Shown piece by piece: positions 1 through 8,256 of a DNA stretch of 40,076 nucleotides. The notes below the pieces were generated by a model. That model was not told where the DNA came from. It was given only the letters and a program-made list of their open reading frames with translations, and ran no database searches. The stretch comes from Paracoccaceae bacterium (GTDB lineage: Bacteria > Pseudomonadota > Alphaproteobacteria > Rhodobacterales > Rhodobacteraceae). Made by a program: the position numbers and the translations under genes. The stretch lies in NCBI GenBank assembly GCA_947468085.1, contig CANIKY010000017.1:1-40076 (forward strand), given 5' to 3'. The first letter of the stretch is position 1, and every line of letters begins with the position of its first letter.

Positions 1-49
1 TCGTCACATTTCAGCCTTAAAAGTGCACCACTCTTAGAGGGGTTTGTCG

Positions 50-856
50 GTGCTTCAGATTAAACAGGTCACACGACGCTTCGGGGCGAAAGCTGCTGTG
101 AATCAGGCCAGCTTTACGGTGGCTGGTGCATCGTTTGTGGGCATCATCGGGCGATCTGGGGCTGGAAAATCCACGCTTTTGCGGATGATGAACCGCCTGA
201 CAGATGCGTCTGAGGGGGAAATTCTTTTTGAAGGCCGCAATATTTTGTCCCTGCAAGGCGCTGAAAAGCGTGCATGGCAAAGCCAGTGTGCGATGATTTT
301 CCAGCAGTTCAATTTGGTGCCGCGCATGGATGTGGCGTCAAACGTGCTGCACGGCATTTTGAACCGCCGATCCACTTTGGCCACGGTGTTCAATGTTTGG
401 CCGCAGGCAGACATCTTGCGCGCTTTGTCGATCCTTGACCGTTTGGGCATATCCGAACAGGCCCCCAAGCGGGCCGAGGCACTTTCGGGGGGCCAGCAGC
501 AGCGGGTGGCGATTGCGCGGGCCTTGATGCAAGACCCCAAGATCATTTTGGCTGATGAACCCATAGCTTCGCTGGATCCGATGAACGCACAGGTCGTCAT
601 GGATACCTTACGCCGCATTCATGACGAGGATGGCCGCATGATCGTGGCCAACCTGCACACGCTGGATACCGCGCGCCGCTATTGCGACCGCGTGATCGGT
701 ATGCGCGACGGGCGGATCGTGTTTGACGGCACACCCGACCAGCTGACCACAAACGTGGCCCGCGACATTTATGGCGCCGATGACAGCTTTAACGAAAGCG
801 CCACTTCCACCGCCATTCCAGCCGACGCGGCCTATGCCGAAACGATGCTGGCCTAA
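50..856 (+). CDS. phnC: Phosphonate ABC transporter ATP-binding protein PhnC
   Basis: ATPase subunit that powers phosphonate import through the PhnD/PhnE system at the inner membrane. All ABC hallmarks are visible: Walker [10 protein letters not shown] at residues 34-42, signature LSGGQQQ near 145-151, Walker B IILADEP near 165-171 followed by the D-loop SLDP, and the switch histidine in NLHT near 203. The 268-residue length is normal for PhnC. I chose GTG at 50 because AGAGGGG at 36-42 is 7 bases upstream; a TTG at 44 is in frame but only one base from that ribosome site. phnD follows after 40 bases. The promoter is mostly left of the window, so regulation cannot be judged. Family identity comes from motifs plus the phnD/phnE neighbours. 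Confidence 0.95.
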   Translation: MLQIKQVTRRFGAKAAVNQASFTVAGASFVGIIGRSGAGKSTLLRMMNRLTDASEGEILFEGRNILSLQGAEKRAWQSQCAMIFQQFNLVPRMDVASNVLHGILNRRSTLATVFNVWPQADILRALSILDRLGISEQAPKRAEALSGGQQQRVAIARALMQDPKIILADEPIASLDPMNAQVVMDTLRRIHDEDGRMIVANLHTLDTARRYCDRVIGMRDGRIVFDGTPDQLTTNVARDIYGADDSFNESATSTAIPADAAYAETMLA

Positions 857-896
857 GTTCCACCCCGGCCCTTTTGGCCAAACTATGGAGACTACG

Positions 897-1799
897 ATGA
901 AAAAGCTGCTCGCCGTTCTGGCTGCTACCACTGTTCTGGCATCGCCCGCTTTGGCGCAAGATGCGATCAAAGAATTCAACATCGGCATCTTGGGCGGCGA
1001 GAACGCGCAAGACCGTCTGACCGCCAACGAATGCTTCCGCGCCACGATCGAAAAAGATCTGGGCGTTCCGGTTAAGCTTTTCACGCCCGCTGACTATGAC
1101 GGCGTTATCCAGGGGCTGCTGGGCGGCACGCTGGATATGGCCTTCTTGGGAGCTTCGGCCTATGCCAAAATCTACCTGACTGACCCCGCCGCTGTCGAAG
1201 TTAAGCTGACCACAAAGCACATGAACGGCACGATCGGTTACTACTCGATCGGCTTTGCGCGCGCTGATGCGGGCATCACGTCGATGGATGACGCCAAGGG
1301 CAAGTCCTTTGCTTTTGCTGACCCGAACTCCACCTCGGGCTTCCTTGTGCCTGCGGCTGAACTGTCGGCCAAGTATGGCAAGCTGGAAGACTACTTCTCG
1401 GAAGTGAAGATGTCGGGCGGCCACGAACAAACTATCGTCGGTGTGGCGAATGGTGATTTCGCAGCGGGCGTTTCGTGGGCTGACGGCGACGGCGCTTGGG
1501 AAGATGGCTTCTCGGCAGGCGCTTTCCGCAAAGCAGCTGACGCAGGTTTGGTTGACATGAACCAGATCGTCGAAATCTGGCGCTCGACCATGATCCCGGA
1601 AGGCCCGATGGTTGTGCGCGCGGCCCTGCCCACAGACGTGAAAGACAAAGTCACCAAGCTTAGCGATGATCTTGCTGAAACCGACAAAGAGTGCTTCTAC
1701 GGCGTGTCGGGCGGCGAAAACCTGGACTTCGTCGAGATCACCCACGATTACTACTTGGGCATCTTGGAAGCACGTAAGCTGCAAGAGTCGATGAACTAA
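897..1799 (+). CDS. phnD: Phosphonate-binding periplasmic protein PhnD
   Basis: Substrate-binding protein that captures phosphonates in the periplasm and delivers them to the PhnE permeases. The 300-residue product begins with a clear Sec signal peptide (MKKLLAVLAATT, hydrophobic core, PALA then QD), with predicted cleavage after Ala20. The mature N terminus has the PhnD-type fold start NIGILGGENAQDR, and the ADYDGVIQGLLGG and DMAFLGASAY segments near residues 62-87 are typical of the phosphate/phosphite/phosphonate-binding family. ATG 897 is chosen because GGAG at 887-890 is correctly spaced and the signal peptide starts there; in-frame ATGs further upstream lie inside or just after phnC. 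A hairpin with a T run follows the stop. Confidence 0.96.
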   Translation: MKKLLAVLAATTVLASPALAQDAIKEFNIGILGGENAQDRLTANECFRATIEKDLGVPVKLFTPADYDGVIQGLLGGTLDMAFLGASAYAKIYLTDPAAVEVKLTTKHMNGTIGYYSIGFARADAGITSMDDAKGKSFAFADPNSTSGFLVPAAELSAKYGKLEDYFSEVKMSGGHEQTIVGVANGDFAAGVSWADGDGAWEDGFSAGAFRKAADAGLVDMNQIVEIWRSTMIPEGPMVVRAALPTDVKDKVTKLSDDLAETDKECFYGVSGGENLDFVEITHDYYLGILEARKLQESMN

Positions 1800-1812
1800 G
1801 TTAAACTTAATT

Positions 1813-1849
1813 TGCCGGGCCCCAAGCACTTAGGGCCCGGTATTTTTTT
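1813..1849 (+). terminator. Intrinsic terminator or attenuator between phnD and phnE1
   Basis: CCGGGCCC at 1815-1822 pairs perfectly with GGGCCCGG at 1833-1840, extended by a G-T and a T-A pair, with a 10-base loop and seven T residues at 1843-1849. This is a textbook intrinsic terminator shape. It sits inside the transporter operon, 13 bases after the phnD stop and just before the phnE1 ribosome site, so partial termination that leaves more binding-protein mRNA than permease mRNA is the likely role. Confidence 0.8.
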
Positions 1850-1859
1850 GAGGACAGCC

Positions 1860-2747
1860 ATGGCAGATATCGCCCTTGGGCCAGAACCAAGCCCGAAGCT
1901 TCATTTGACCGCTTCTCAGCAATCGTATTTGCACTTGGTACGGCGCAAGCGGCTTTACAGCACCATCTTGCTGGCCTTGTTAGCGGCGCTTTTGGCAACC
2001 GGATTTGATTTGGCCGAACAGCGCAATGCTGGCGGCTTTCTGAACGGCGTGCCGATGTTGTTGGCCTTCCCGTCCGAAGTTTTGTCTGAGGCATGGACCA
2101 ACCGCGCCAATGTTCCCGGACTTATGGCGCATTTCTTGCCATCTTTGATTGAAACACTGAACATCGCGGCTGTGGCCACCTTGTTAGGCGGGCTTTTCGC
2201 TTCGCTTTTGGCGCTTTTGACCACGCGGGGGCTTGCGCCTTTTCCAGCCCTGACGGGAACATTTCGCCGCATCATGGATGCGCTGCGCGCTATCCCTGAT
2301 GTGGTGATTGCCTTGGTCTTGATCTTTGTTCTGGGCGGTGGACCGATCCCTGCCGTCATCGCCATCGCGTTGCACACGGCGGGGGCTTTGGGGAAGCTGT
2401 TTTCCGAAGTGGCCGAAAATGCCGACCTTAGCCCGGTGGAGGGTTTGGCCTCGACCGGTGCGCGGTGGGGGCAGCGGATGTGGCTGGGTGTGATCCCGCA
2501 GGTTGCGCCAAATTGGGCCAGTTATGGCCTGATGCGCTTTGAAATCAATGTGCGCGCCTCAGCCATTTTGGGCTTTGTCGGGCAGGGCGGTATTGGCCAC
2601 GACCTAAAGCTTGCCATGCAATGGGGGCAGGGGCGCTATGACGAGGTTGTGGCGATCTTTTTGATCTTGTTCTTGTCCATCGTCACGATTGATCGCTTTT
2701 CTGACCGTGTGCGCACCCGTCTGACTAAAGGAGCGCAACATGGTTGA
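1860..2747 (+). CDS. phnE: Phosphonate ABC transporter permease PhnE (first copy)
   Basis: Inner-membrane permease subunit of the phosphonate importer. The 295-residue product has hydrophobic segments near residues 35-50, 97-122, 143-172 and in the C-terminal third. The EAA loop that contacts PhnC is visible at about 183-215 (SEVAENADLSPVEGLASTGA, then VIPQVAP). ATG 1860 has GAGGA at 1850-1854 at good spacing; an in-frame extension to 1812 would run through the terminator hairpin and is rejected. It overlaps the second permease gene by 8 bases, indicating translational coupling. Two different PhnE proteins probably form a heterodimeric channel; this is inferred from order and coupling. Confidence 0.95.
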   Translation: MADIALGPEPSPKLHLTASQQSYLHLVRRKRLYSTILLALLAALLATGFDLAEQRNAGGFLNGVPMLLAFPSEVLSEAWTNRANVPGLMAHFLPSLIETLNIAAVATLLGGLFASLLALLTTRGLAPFPALTGTFRRIMDALRAIPDVVIALVLIFVLGGGPIPAVIAIALHTAGALGKLFSEVAENADLSPVEGLASTGARWGQRMWLGVIPQVAPNWASYGLMRFEINVRASAILGFVGQGGIGHDLKLAMQWGQGRYDEVVAIFLILFLSIVTIDRFSDRVRTRLTKGAQHG

Positions 2748-4038
2748 TGCCGCTCTGATTTCGACCATCGAAACCGCGATGCAGCGCCGCAAGATCATGG
2801 CGCTGGCCTTGCCAATGATCATCCTAGCCTATCTTTTTTATGCTGCCGTGTCGTTTGATGTTTTGGGCGTGGCGTCGCGGGCGCGGATGGAGAATGCACG
2901 CATCCTTTTATCAGATTTCTGGAGTTATAAGGTCCATGTCACCCGCGACAACCGCAGGGGTCGTGTGACCAGCAGTTTGGACGGCGACAACCGCTATAGC
3001 TTTGGTCCCGATTGGGTCGTGACACAGGGCGACATCACCACGATTGATTTGGGCGGTGGCGCGATAGTCACTTATGACCCTGCGGGCGCACGCATGATCA
3101 TGCCGGGGTATGGGACGGTTGATATTGTCTCTTCTGGCGGCAAGGTAAGCGTCACGGCCCCCCAACCCTTGCCTGATTGGATCAGCGTCTCTGACAAGCG
3201 CATTGCTGTGACCACCCCGCTTGGTCGGTTCAACTACACCAAATCCAAGGTGGAAACCTTTCGCTACTTCGCTGGGTGGGAACTGTTCTTTTTTACCTTT
3301 GACAGCCCGCTCCATGGAAAATCTCTAAGCCAACTTGGCAGCCTCGCCCTATGGGAACCACGCATTGAACCGGGGCAATCGAACCTTGCGCTGATGGCAG
3401 AGGATTTTTGGTCGAACCGCCTTTGGCACCACGGCGAGGTCGTCTGGGCGCTTTTTGAAACCATGTTGATGGCATTCATCGGCACGGTGTCAGCCGCCAT
3501 ATTGGCTTTACCGCTTAGCTTTATCGCCGCATCCAACATGATGCCGCTCCGCGCCGTGCGCTTTGCAATGCGCCGCTTGTTCGACTTTATCCGCGGTGTG
3601 GATGCGTTGATCTGGACCATCATTTTGGCCCGCGCCTTTGGCCCTGGCCCCATGACGGGTGCCTTGGCAATTTTTCTTACCGACACCGGCGCATTTGGTA
3701 AAACTTTTTCTGAAGTTTTGGAAAACATTGACGAAAAACAGGTGGAAGGCGTCCGATCGACTGGGGCTAATGGACTGCAACGGGCGCGTTTCGGCGTGAT
3801 CCCGCAGGTCATGCCTGTGTTGATGTCACAGGTGCTTTACGCCTTTGAATCTAACACCCGCAGCGCCACGGTGATCGGTGCCATCGTAGGCGGCGGCATA
3901 GGCCTGCTTCTCACCCAAGCCATCCAAACCCAAAAGGATTGGGAGGATGTTTGCTACTATCTTATCTTGATCGTTCTTATGGTTTTCATTCTGGATTGGC
4001 TGTCTGGTCTGATCCGGCGCAGATTGATCAAAGGTTGA
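2740..4038 (+). CDS. phnE: Phosphonate ABC transporter permease PhnE (second, long copy)
   Basis: Second permease subunit, 432 residues, clearly longer than the roughly 260-300 residues usual for PhnE. After an N-terminal membrane segment (about 19-38) comes a polar, beta-rich stretch at about 60-200 with no membrane segments, likely exposed to the periplasm. The permease core follows (about 235-430) with an EAA loop at about 318-358 (SEVLENIDEKQVEGVRSTGA, VIPQVMP). ATG 2740 overlaps phnE1 and has AAAGGAG at 2727-2733. The next gene starts two bases after the stop. The extra domain could help dock PhnD or the partner permease; that is speculation. Confidence 0.93.
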   Translation: MVDAALISTIETAMQRRKIMALALPMIILAYLFYAAVSFDVLGVASRARMENARILLSDFWSYKVHVTRDNRRGRVTSSLDGDNRYSFGPDWVVTQGDITTIDLGGGAIVTYDPAGARMIMPGYGTVDIVSSGGKVSVTAPQPLPDWISVSDKRIAVTTPLGRFNYTKSKVETFRYFAGWELFFFTFDSPLHGKSLSQLGSLALWEPRIEPGQSNLALMAEDFWSNRLWHHGEVVWALFETMLMAFIGTVSAAILALPLSFIAASNMMPLRAVRFAMRRLFDFIRGVDALIWTIILARAFGPGPMTGALAIFLTDTGAFGKTFSEVLENIDEKQVEGVRSTGANGLQRARFGVIPQVMPVLMSQVLYAFESNTRSATVIGAIVGGGIGLLLTQAIQTQKDWEDVCYYLILIVLMVFILDWLSGLIRRRLIKG

Positions 4039-4040
4039 CC

Positions 4041-4658
4041 ATGCCCAAGCTTTCGCCCACCGAACCCTTCCTGCATGAGAGAGTTGAGGTGCATAACACC
4101 CACTTCGGCGCCTATTGCGAGGTTGGCGCCGGCAGTCGCATCTTGCATTCTACCTTCGAGGACTACGCCTATTGCGACCGGCACTCCGATATTGCCAACA
4201 CAACGGTCGGCAAGTTCTGTAACATCGCCGCGATGACGCGGATTGGCCCGACCGATCATCCCTATGGCAATGCCTCGTTGCATCATTTCCTATACCGATC
4301 AGAGCTTTACTGGGATGATGCGCCTGACGATCAAGAGTTCTTCGCCCGTCGCAAAGCCCGCCGCACAGTGATTGGGCCTGACACTTGGATCGGGCATGGG
4401 GCGATTATCAAGCCGGATGTGACGATCGGGGCGGGGGCCATTGTTGCCTCGGGCGCGGTTGTGACCAAGGATGTCGCCCCGTTCATGATCGTGGCAGGTG
4501 TCCCCGCCACGCCCCTGCGCGCGCGTTTCACCCCCGCCGTGGCCGAGCGGATGCAGGCCCTAGCTTGGTGGGATTGGAGCCATGATCGCCTGCGCCAAGC
4601 CCTGCCAGATTTCCGCGCCATGCCGGCTGAGGCGTTCTTGGAAAAGTACGAAAGCTAA
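4041..4658 (+). CDS. Phosphonate-operon hexapeptide-repeat acyltransferase
   Basis: A 205-residue left-handed beta-helix transferase of the type found in phn operons (the family modelled as phosphonate metabolism protein, transferase hexapeptide repeat). Hexapeptide turns are visible at about 22-62 (VGAGSRI, TTVGKFCNIAA) and 110-145 (VIGPDTWIGHGAIIKPDVTIGAG split by turns, ASGAVVTKDVAPF). The C terminus VAGVPATPLR is typical of the CatB/XAT-like group. It starts two bases after phnE2 with AAAGG six bases upstream, so it is part of the transport operon. A role in N-acetylating aminoalkylphosphonates or a C-P lyase intermediate is plausible, but the substrate cannot be read from sequence. Its 3' end overlaps the convergent GNAT gene by four bases. 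Confidence 0.88.
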   Translation: MPKLSPTEPFLHERVEVHNTHFGAYCEVGAGSRILHSTFEDYAYCDRHSDIANTTVGKFCNIAAMTRIGPTDHPYGNASLHHFLYRSELYWDDAPDDQEFFARRKARRTVIGPDTWIGHGAIIKPDVTIGAGAIVASGAVVTKDVAPFMIVAGVPATPLRARFTPAVAERMQALAWWDWSHDRLRQALPDFRAMPAEAFLEKYES

Positions 4659-5110
4659 ACTTTCTTGCTGAACCACACCACAAAGCCGCCCCGAAAGGGC
4701 TCGGTTTTGTCCTGCACAAAGCCATTGGCGGCATAAAACTGCAAATTGCTTGTCAGCGCCGCATTGGTCAAAAGGCGCAGTTCTGCCAAACCCTTGTTGC
4801 GGGCCTCGTCTGCTGCGCGGGACATCAAGATCTGGCCAAGCCCATGGCCCTGCAGGTCGGACCTTACCGCCACGGTTTCCACCCAAAGGTGATCTGCCTG
4901 CGTGACGGTTTCCAGCACGCCCGCCAGTTCATCGTCCAAATAGGCCAAGTCAAAGCCATGGGCCTGCAGTGCCAGATCATAGTCCGCCGTCATGGGCAGC
5001 GGTTCGCGGCCCATCACCGGCACCCATTTGGCAAAGATAGCGCGTACGAATGCGCGGATGAGAGAGGCGTCCACCGGCAGACCGGGGCGGAATGTGAAAC
5101 GATGCGTCAT
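4655..5110 (-). CDS. GNAT-family N-acetyltransferase
   Basis: A 151-residue acetyl-CoA-dependent acetyltransferase. The GNAT core is visible: strand VETVAV at about 78-83, then the acetyl-CoA loop QGHGLG at 87-92, then helix ILMSRAADEARNKG, and the C-terminal motif LQFYAANGF. The ATG at 5110 is preferred over an in-frame TTG at 5137; neither has a strong ribosome site. It is downstream of phnM1 on the same strand with a 56-base gap, so it is probably the last gene of a phnF-phnM1-GNAT unit. By position it could do the PhnO-like job of acetylating aminophosphonates, but it is not recognisably PhnO. Confidence 0.85.
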   Translation of the reverse strand: MTHRFTFRPGLPVDASLIRAFVRAIFAKWVPVMGREPLPMTADYDLALQAHGFDLAYLDDELAGVLETVTQADHLWVETVAVRSDLQGHGLGQILMSRAADEARNKGLAELRLLTNAALTSNLQFYAANGFVQDKTEPFRGGFVVWFSKKV

Positions 5111-5166
5111 GGGGCTAAATTGGTCAGCCTTGGCCAAGTGTCAACCACGCCGCGTTAAATCTGGCC

Positions 5167-6369
5167 CTATTCCGCCGCGATTTGCTCGCCGTCGTTCAGG
5201 GCCGAGATCACGCGCGGCTGCGCCATAAAGCGGCGCGCGGCCTCGCCGGACAGATAGGTCAGGCAGCCGTTGCAGATGGTGGCCTCGATCTTGCGGCTTT
5301 CGGCGTCAATCACCACCAGATCGGCGCGGCTGCCGGGTTCCAATCGGCCCCGGTCGGTCATGCGCAAGATCTCGGCAGGGTTGCAAGACACCAGTGCCCA
5401 AGCCTTAGGCAGGCTGAGAACCCCGCGATCCACCAGCGCCCAGATGGCCAAAGGCAGGGCTGGAACGTGGTAATCTGATACCAAAGCATCGCAAAGCCCC
5501 GCCGCCACCAAATCGGTGGCCGAGGCATTGCCCGCCTGACTTTGACCGCGCACGACATTCGGCGCGCCCATGATCACGGGGCTGAACATCGCGTGCGCTG
5601 CGGCTGCGGCGCGGTGGGTGAGCGGAAATTCGGCGACCGTCGCGCCAATCATGCGGAACTTTTCGCGCGTCTCGCCATCGGGGTCGTCGTGGCTGCCGTA
5701 AACCACGCCCATGGCGTCAAAGGCCTCGGCCAAGCGGCACAGGCTGCGGGCAACTTCGGCCTTGGAATCCAGTGCAACCTGAATGGCTTCGGCCAATTCC
5801 TCTGGGGTCTTGCCACAGCGCCGCGCCCAATGGTCAAATTGCGTCGGGGCAAGCCGCGACATTTGGAAGCCTTCTTCCAGATGGTCGTTAAAAACCACAT
5901 AGCCCACGCCAAACTGTTTGACAGTGTCGATCAAACGCTGGGTTTCACCGACCAAATGGGTTTCCGCGCGGATTTGCACGCGAAGATCGGTCATCATCTG
6001 TGGGCGGTAGGCCTGCACCGCGGCCAAGACGGTTTCGCAATGATCCGGCCCGCGTTGTGCGCCCTCCCAGCTCCAGCTTTGGGCAAGGTAGGCGGTGGTC
6101 ACACCGTGGCTGGACGCCTCTCGATCGAAAGATGCCAGACCTGCGGCCAGCGGAAAAGGTGCGGTCGGGCGAGGATACATGTGGTGTTCAAAGCCGTCGC
6201 CATGAAGGTCGATGATGCCCGGCATGATCAAAAAGCCCCGCAGGTCGACCTCTGGCAGGGCGGCGCGGGTCAGTCGCCCGTCAGCCAAGCTGACAGAGCG
6301 CGCTTGCATCTCGCCATCGCGCAAAATTTGCGCGCCGGTCAAGCGCAGGGGGGGAAGAAAGGCTGACAT
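5167..6369 (-). CDS. phnM: PhnM-family amidohydrolase, divergent copy
   Basis: Member of the PhnM branch of the amidohydrolase superfamily; the canonical enzyme removes pyrophosphate from alpha-D-ribose 1-methylphosphonate 5-triphosphate. About 400 residues from ATG 6369 (an in-frame ATG at 6384 would add five). Recognisable family segments are the N-terminal metal site PGIIDLHGDGFEHH, YGSHDD, EFPLTH, GAPNVVRG and SDYH. Compared with the second copy at 12978 the first motif is changed (DLHGDGFEHH against ELHTDNLERH), TTAY replaces TTVFDAL, and SDYV becomes SDYH. The metal ligands His and Asp appear intact, so it is probably active, perhaps on a different nucleotide-like substrate. It lies downstream of phnF. 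Confidence 0.88.
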   Translation of the reverse strand: MSAFLPPLRLTGAQILRDGEMQARSVSLADGRLTRAALPEVDLRGFLIMPGIIDLHGDGFEHHMYPRPTAPFPLAAGLASFDREASSHGVTTAYLAQSWSWEGAQRGPDHCETVLAAVQAYRPQMMTDLRVQIRAETHLVGETQRLIDTVKQFGVGYVVFNDHLEEGFQMSRLAPTQFDHWARRCGKTPEELAEAIQVALDSKAEVARSLCRLAEAFDAMGVVYGSHDDPDGETREKFRMIGATVAEFPLTHRAAAAAHAMFSPVIMGAPNVVRGQSQAGNASATDLVAAGLCDALVSDYHVPALPLAIWALVDRGVLSLPKAWALVSCNPAEILRMTDRGRLEPGSRADLVVIDAESRKIEATICNGCLTYLSGEAARRFMAQPRVISALNDGEQIAAE

Positions 6370-6431
6370 CACACCATCCACCATAAATGATTCAACTCAT
6401 CTAGCTGATTTGCGCAACAAAAACGTGACAG

Positions 6432-7142
6432 TTATTCTGGAACCACGGTTAAAGTGACGCGGTCGCCCGAAAACCATGAGGTGCCGAATTCCACCGGCCG
6501 GCCCTCGGCATCGACATTGATGGTGACTGACCGCAACAGGGGCGCGCCTTGGGGAAGGCGCAAATGGCCTGCCTGCACCCCATTGGCCAGCTTGGCCGTG
6601 AGCCGTGTCAAAGCGCGGGTGTAATCGGCTACGCCTGCATCGGCCAAAGCAGCGGTGATCGACCCCAATCGCGTCATGTCTTTGGGGAAATTTGGAAAAC
6701 GTTCTGCGGGCAGAACTGATCGAAACAGCCCGATGGGCACGCCATCGGCCAAAGATATGCCTTCGATCAAATGCACCAAGCTGGACGGGGGCAGGGCCAG
6801 CGCCTCGGCCTCGTCCGCACTGGCGGGGCGGGTTTCAGTGCGCAGCATGCGCCTTGAAGGTGTGCGACCATTGGCCAGCACGTTTTGGTGAAACCGCACC
6901 CGCCGCCCCAGCGGATAATCGGTCGGCACAGATGTGACAAAGACCCCAGCGCCCCGCCTTGGCTGCACCAGACCCGCCTCGGCCAAGGCCCCAAGCGCGC
7001 GCCGCACCGTATGGCGGTTGACGCCAAAGCGCAGCGCCAATTGCGCCTCGGTCGGCAGTTTGGCGCCTTGGGCATAGGTGCCGGCGGCGATCTCTTCCTT
7101 GAGGGCAGCGGCGATAGAGGACCAAATCGGCGTGCGGGGCAT
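6432..7142 (-). CDS. phnF: GntR/HutC-family phosphonate regulator PhnF
   Basis: Transcription factor of 236 residues, the usual length for the HutC subfamily. The N-terminal winged helix (about 1-70) contains the GntR signature KLPTEAQLALRFGVNRHTVR and the wing GAGVFV; the rest (about 85-235) is the UTRA effector-binding domain, with VHLIEG and the C-terminal VEFGTSWFSGDRV typical of PhnF. It is transcribed away from phnG, with 98 bases between the start codons that contain a symmetric operator-like site. By family and position it most likely represses the core phn operon and its own gene until a phosphonate or pathway intermediate binds; the effector is unknown. Confidence 0.92.
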   Translation of the reverse strand: MPRTPIWSSIAAALKEEIAAGTYAQGAKLPTEAQLALRFGVNRHTVRRALGALAEAGLVQPRRGAGVFVTSVPTDYPLGRRVRFHQNVLANGRTPSRRMLRTETRPASADEAEALALPPSSLVHLIEGISLADGVPIGLFRSVLPAERFPNFPKDMTRLGSITAALADAGVADYTRALTRLTAKLANGVQAGHLRLPQGAPLLRSVTINVDAEGRPVEFGTSWFSGDRVTLTVVPE

Positions 7143-7189
7143 TTGTTACACAATCTTCACTGGCGTTTCAGAAAAGGGGCGGGTAAGAC

Positions 7190-7217
7190 TTGTCTAGTTG
7201 TATAGTATACTGGACAA
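7190..7217. promoter_or_regulatory. Probable PhnF operator and divergent promoter region
   Basis: TTGTCTAGT at 7190-7198 is the inverted complement of ACTGGACAA at 7209-7217 with one mismatch. Within it, GTATAGTATAC at 7200-7210 is a perfect palindrome, and TGTCTAGT/TGTATAGT at 7191-7206 is a tandem direct repeat with one mismatch, so three half-sites are packed in 28 bases. TATACT occurs on both strands here and could serve as -10 boxes toward phnG and phnF. HutC-type regulators usually bind short AT-centred palindromes of this kind; assignment to PhnF is by position. Confidence 0.7.
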
Positions 7218-7240
7218 CTTCTCAAGATGTCGGATCTCAT

Positions 7241-7690
7241 ATGAACGCGCTTTCCATCGATACTGCAGCCCGCAAGGCTTGGATGGGCCTTTTGGCCCGC
7301 ACCCAGCCCGCACACTTGGCCGCCTTTATGCCCGATTTGCCCGATCACGCCGTGCTGCGCGGCCCCGAAGTGGGGGCTGTGATGGTGCGCGGGCGGGTGG
7401 GGGGCACGGGCCAGCCCTTCAACTTGGGCGAGATGACTGTGACGCGCTGTTCGGTGCGTCTGGCCGATGGCGCGGTGGGCCACGCCCATGTGCAGGGCCG
7501 CGACAAGGCCCACGCCCTGCGCGCCGCCGTGGTGGATGCCCTGATGCAAACGACTGAGGCCGAAGCCGTTGAAAACCGCATCCTCGCGCCCCTGCGCACC
7601 ACGGAAACTCAGGCCCGTAGCCTGCGCGCCACCAAGGCTGCGGCCACCAAGGTTGAATTTTTCACCCTTGTGCGTGGAGAAGATAAATGA
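7241..7690 (+). CDS. phnG: C-P lyase core subunit PhnG
   Basis: Subunit of the PhnGHIJ C-P lyase core complex; with PhnI, PhnH and PhnL it takes part in attaching phosphonate to ribose of a nucleoside triphosphate. The 149-residue length matches the family (about 150). Typical PhnG segments are ARKAWMGLLARTQPAHL, the RGPEVGAVMVRGRVGGTGQPFNLGE region (about 43-68) and the GHAHVQGRDKAHALRAAVVDAL segment. ATG 7241 is the start because the PhnG fold begins there; the ribosome site is weak. It opens the phnGHIJKLN operon immediately downstream of the PhnF site, and its stop overlaps the phnH start as ATGA. Confidence 0.95.
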   Translation: MNALSIDTAARKAWMGLLARTQPAHLAAFMPDLPDHAVLRGPEVGAVMVRGRVGGTGQPFNLGEMTVTRCSVRLADGAVGHAHVQGRDKAHALRAAVVDALMQTTEAEAVENRILAPLRTTETQARSLRATKAAATKVEFFTLVRGEDK

Positions 7691-8256
7691 CCCCTGACGC
7701 TTTACTGGGCGGATTTACCGACGCGCCGCGCCAATCCGCCCGCGCTTTTCGCGCAGCACTTGAGGCCATGGCCCGCCCCGGCACGCTATGGCCGATCGAG
7801 GGCGCAGCCCCGCCCGCTCCGCTGTCGGTGGCGGCTGGCGTTTTGATCCTGACGCTGTGCGATGGGACCACGCCGCTCTATCTGGGCGCATCTTGCGACC
7901 AGCCCGTCGTGCGCGATTGGGTGACGTTTCACACCGGCGCGCCCTTGGTTGCGGTGCATGAGGCGCAGTTTGCCCTTGGCACTTGGGCAGATCTGATGCC
8001 GGTGGACCGCTTTGCCATTGGCCTGCCCGATTACCCCGACCGCGCGGCGACCTTGATTGTGGAAATGCCCGCGCTTGCCAACCAAGGCCCGCGCCTTACT
8101 GGGCCGGGGATTGCCACCGTGGCGCACCTTAGTCTGCCTGAAACGGCAGCCTTCTGCGCCAACCGCGCCCTGTTTCCGCAGGGCTTTGATACCTACCTCA
8201 CCTGCGGCGGCCAAGTGGCTGGCCTGCCGCGCAGCACGATTGTGGAGGCTGTCTGA
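7687..8256 (+). CDS. phnH: C-P lyase core subunit PhnH
   Basis: Subunit of the C-P lyase core complex, 189 residues against 194 in Escherichia coli. Family-typical features are the N-terminal GGFTDAPRQSARAFRAALEAMARPGT segment (about 8-33, given here in part), PLYLGASCDQPVVRDWVTFHTGAP in the middle, the GPGI motif near 139, and the C-terminal FDTYLTCGG. It starts inside the phnG stop (ATGA) and its own TGA overlaps the phnI ATG by one base, so expression is translationally coupled on both sides. It has no catalytic motif of its own and is a structural and substrate-handling partner in the known complex. Confidence 0.94.
   Translation: MTPDALLGGFTDAPRQSARAFRAALEAMARPGTLWPIEGAAPPAPLSVAAGVLILTLCDGTTPLYLGASCDQPVVRDWVTFHTGAPLVAVHEAQFALGTWADLMPVDRFAIGLPDYPDRAATLIVEMPALANQGPRLTGPGIATVAHLSLPETAAFCANRALFPQGFDTYLTCGGQVAGLPRSTIVEAV

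Noticed and set aside
789-1829. 346-codon open frame on the minus strand across phnD
   Set aside because: It is antisense to phnD, whose signal peptide and family motifs are clear; the frame reflects GC-biased codon use.
5542-6366. 274-codon plus-strand frame across phnM1
   Set aside because: Antisense to a gene with intact PhnM motifs; the translation has no recognisable domain.
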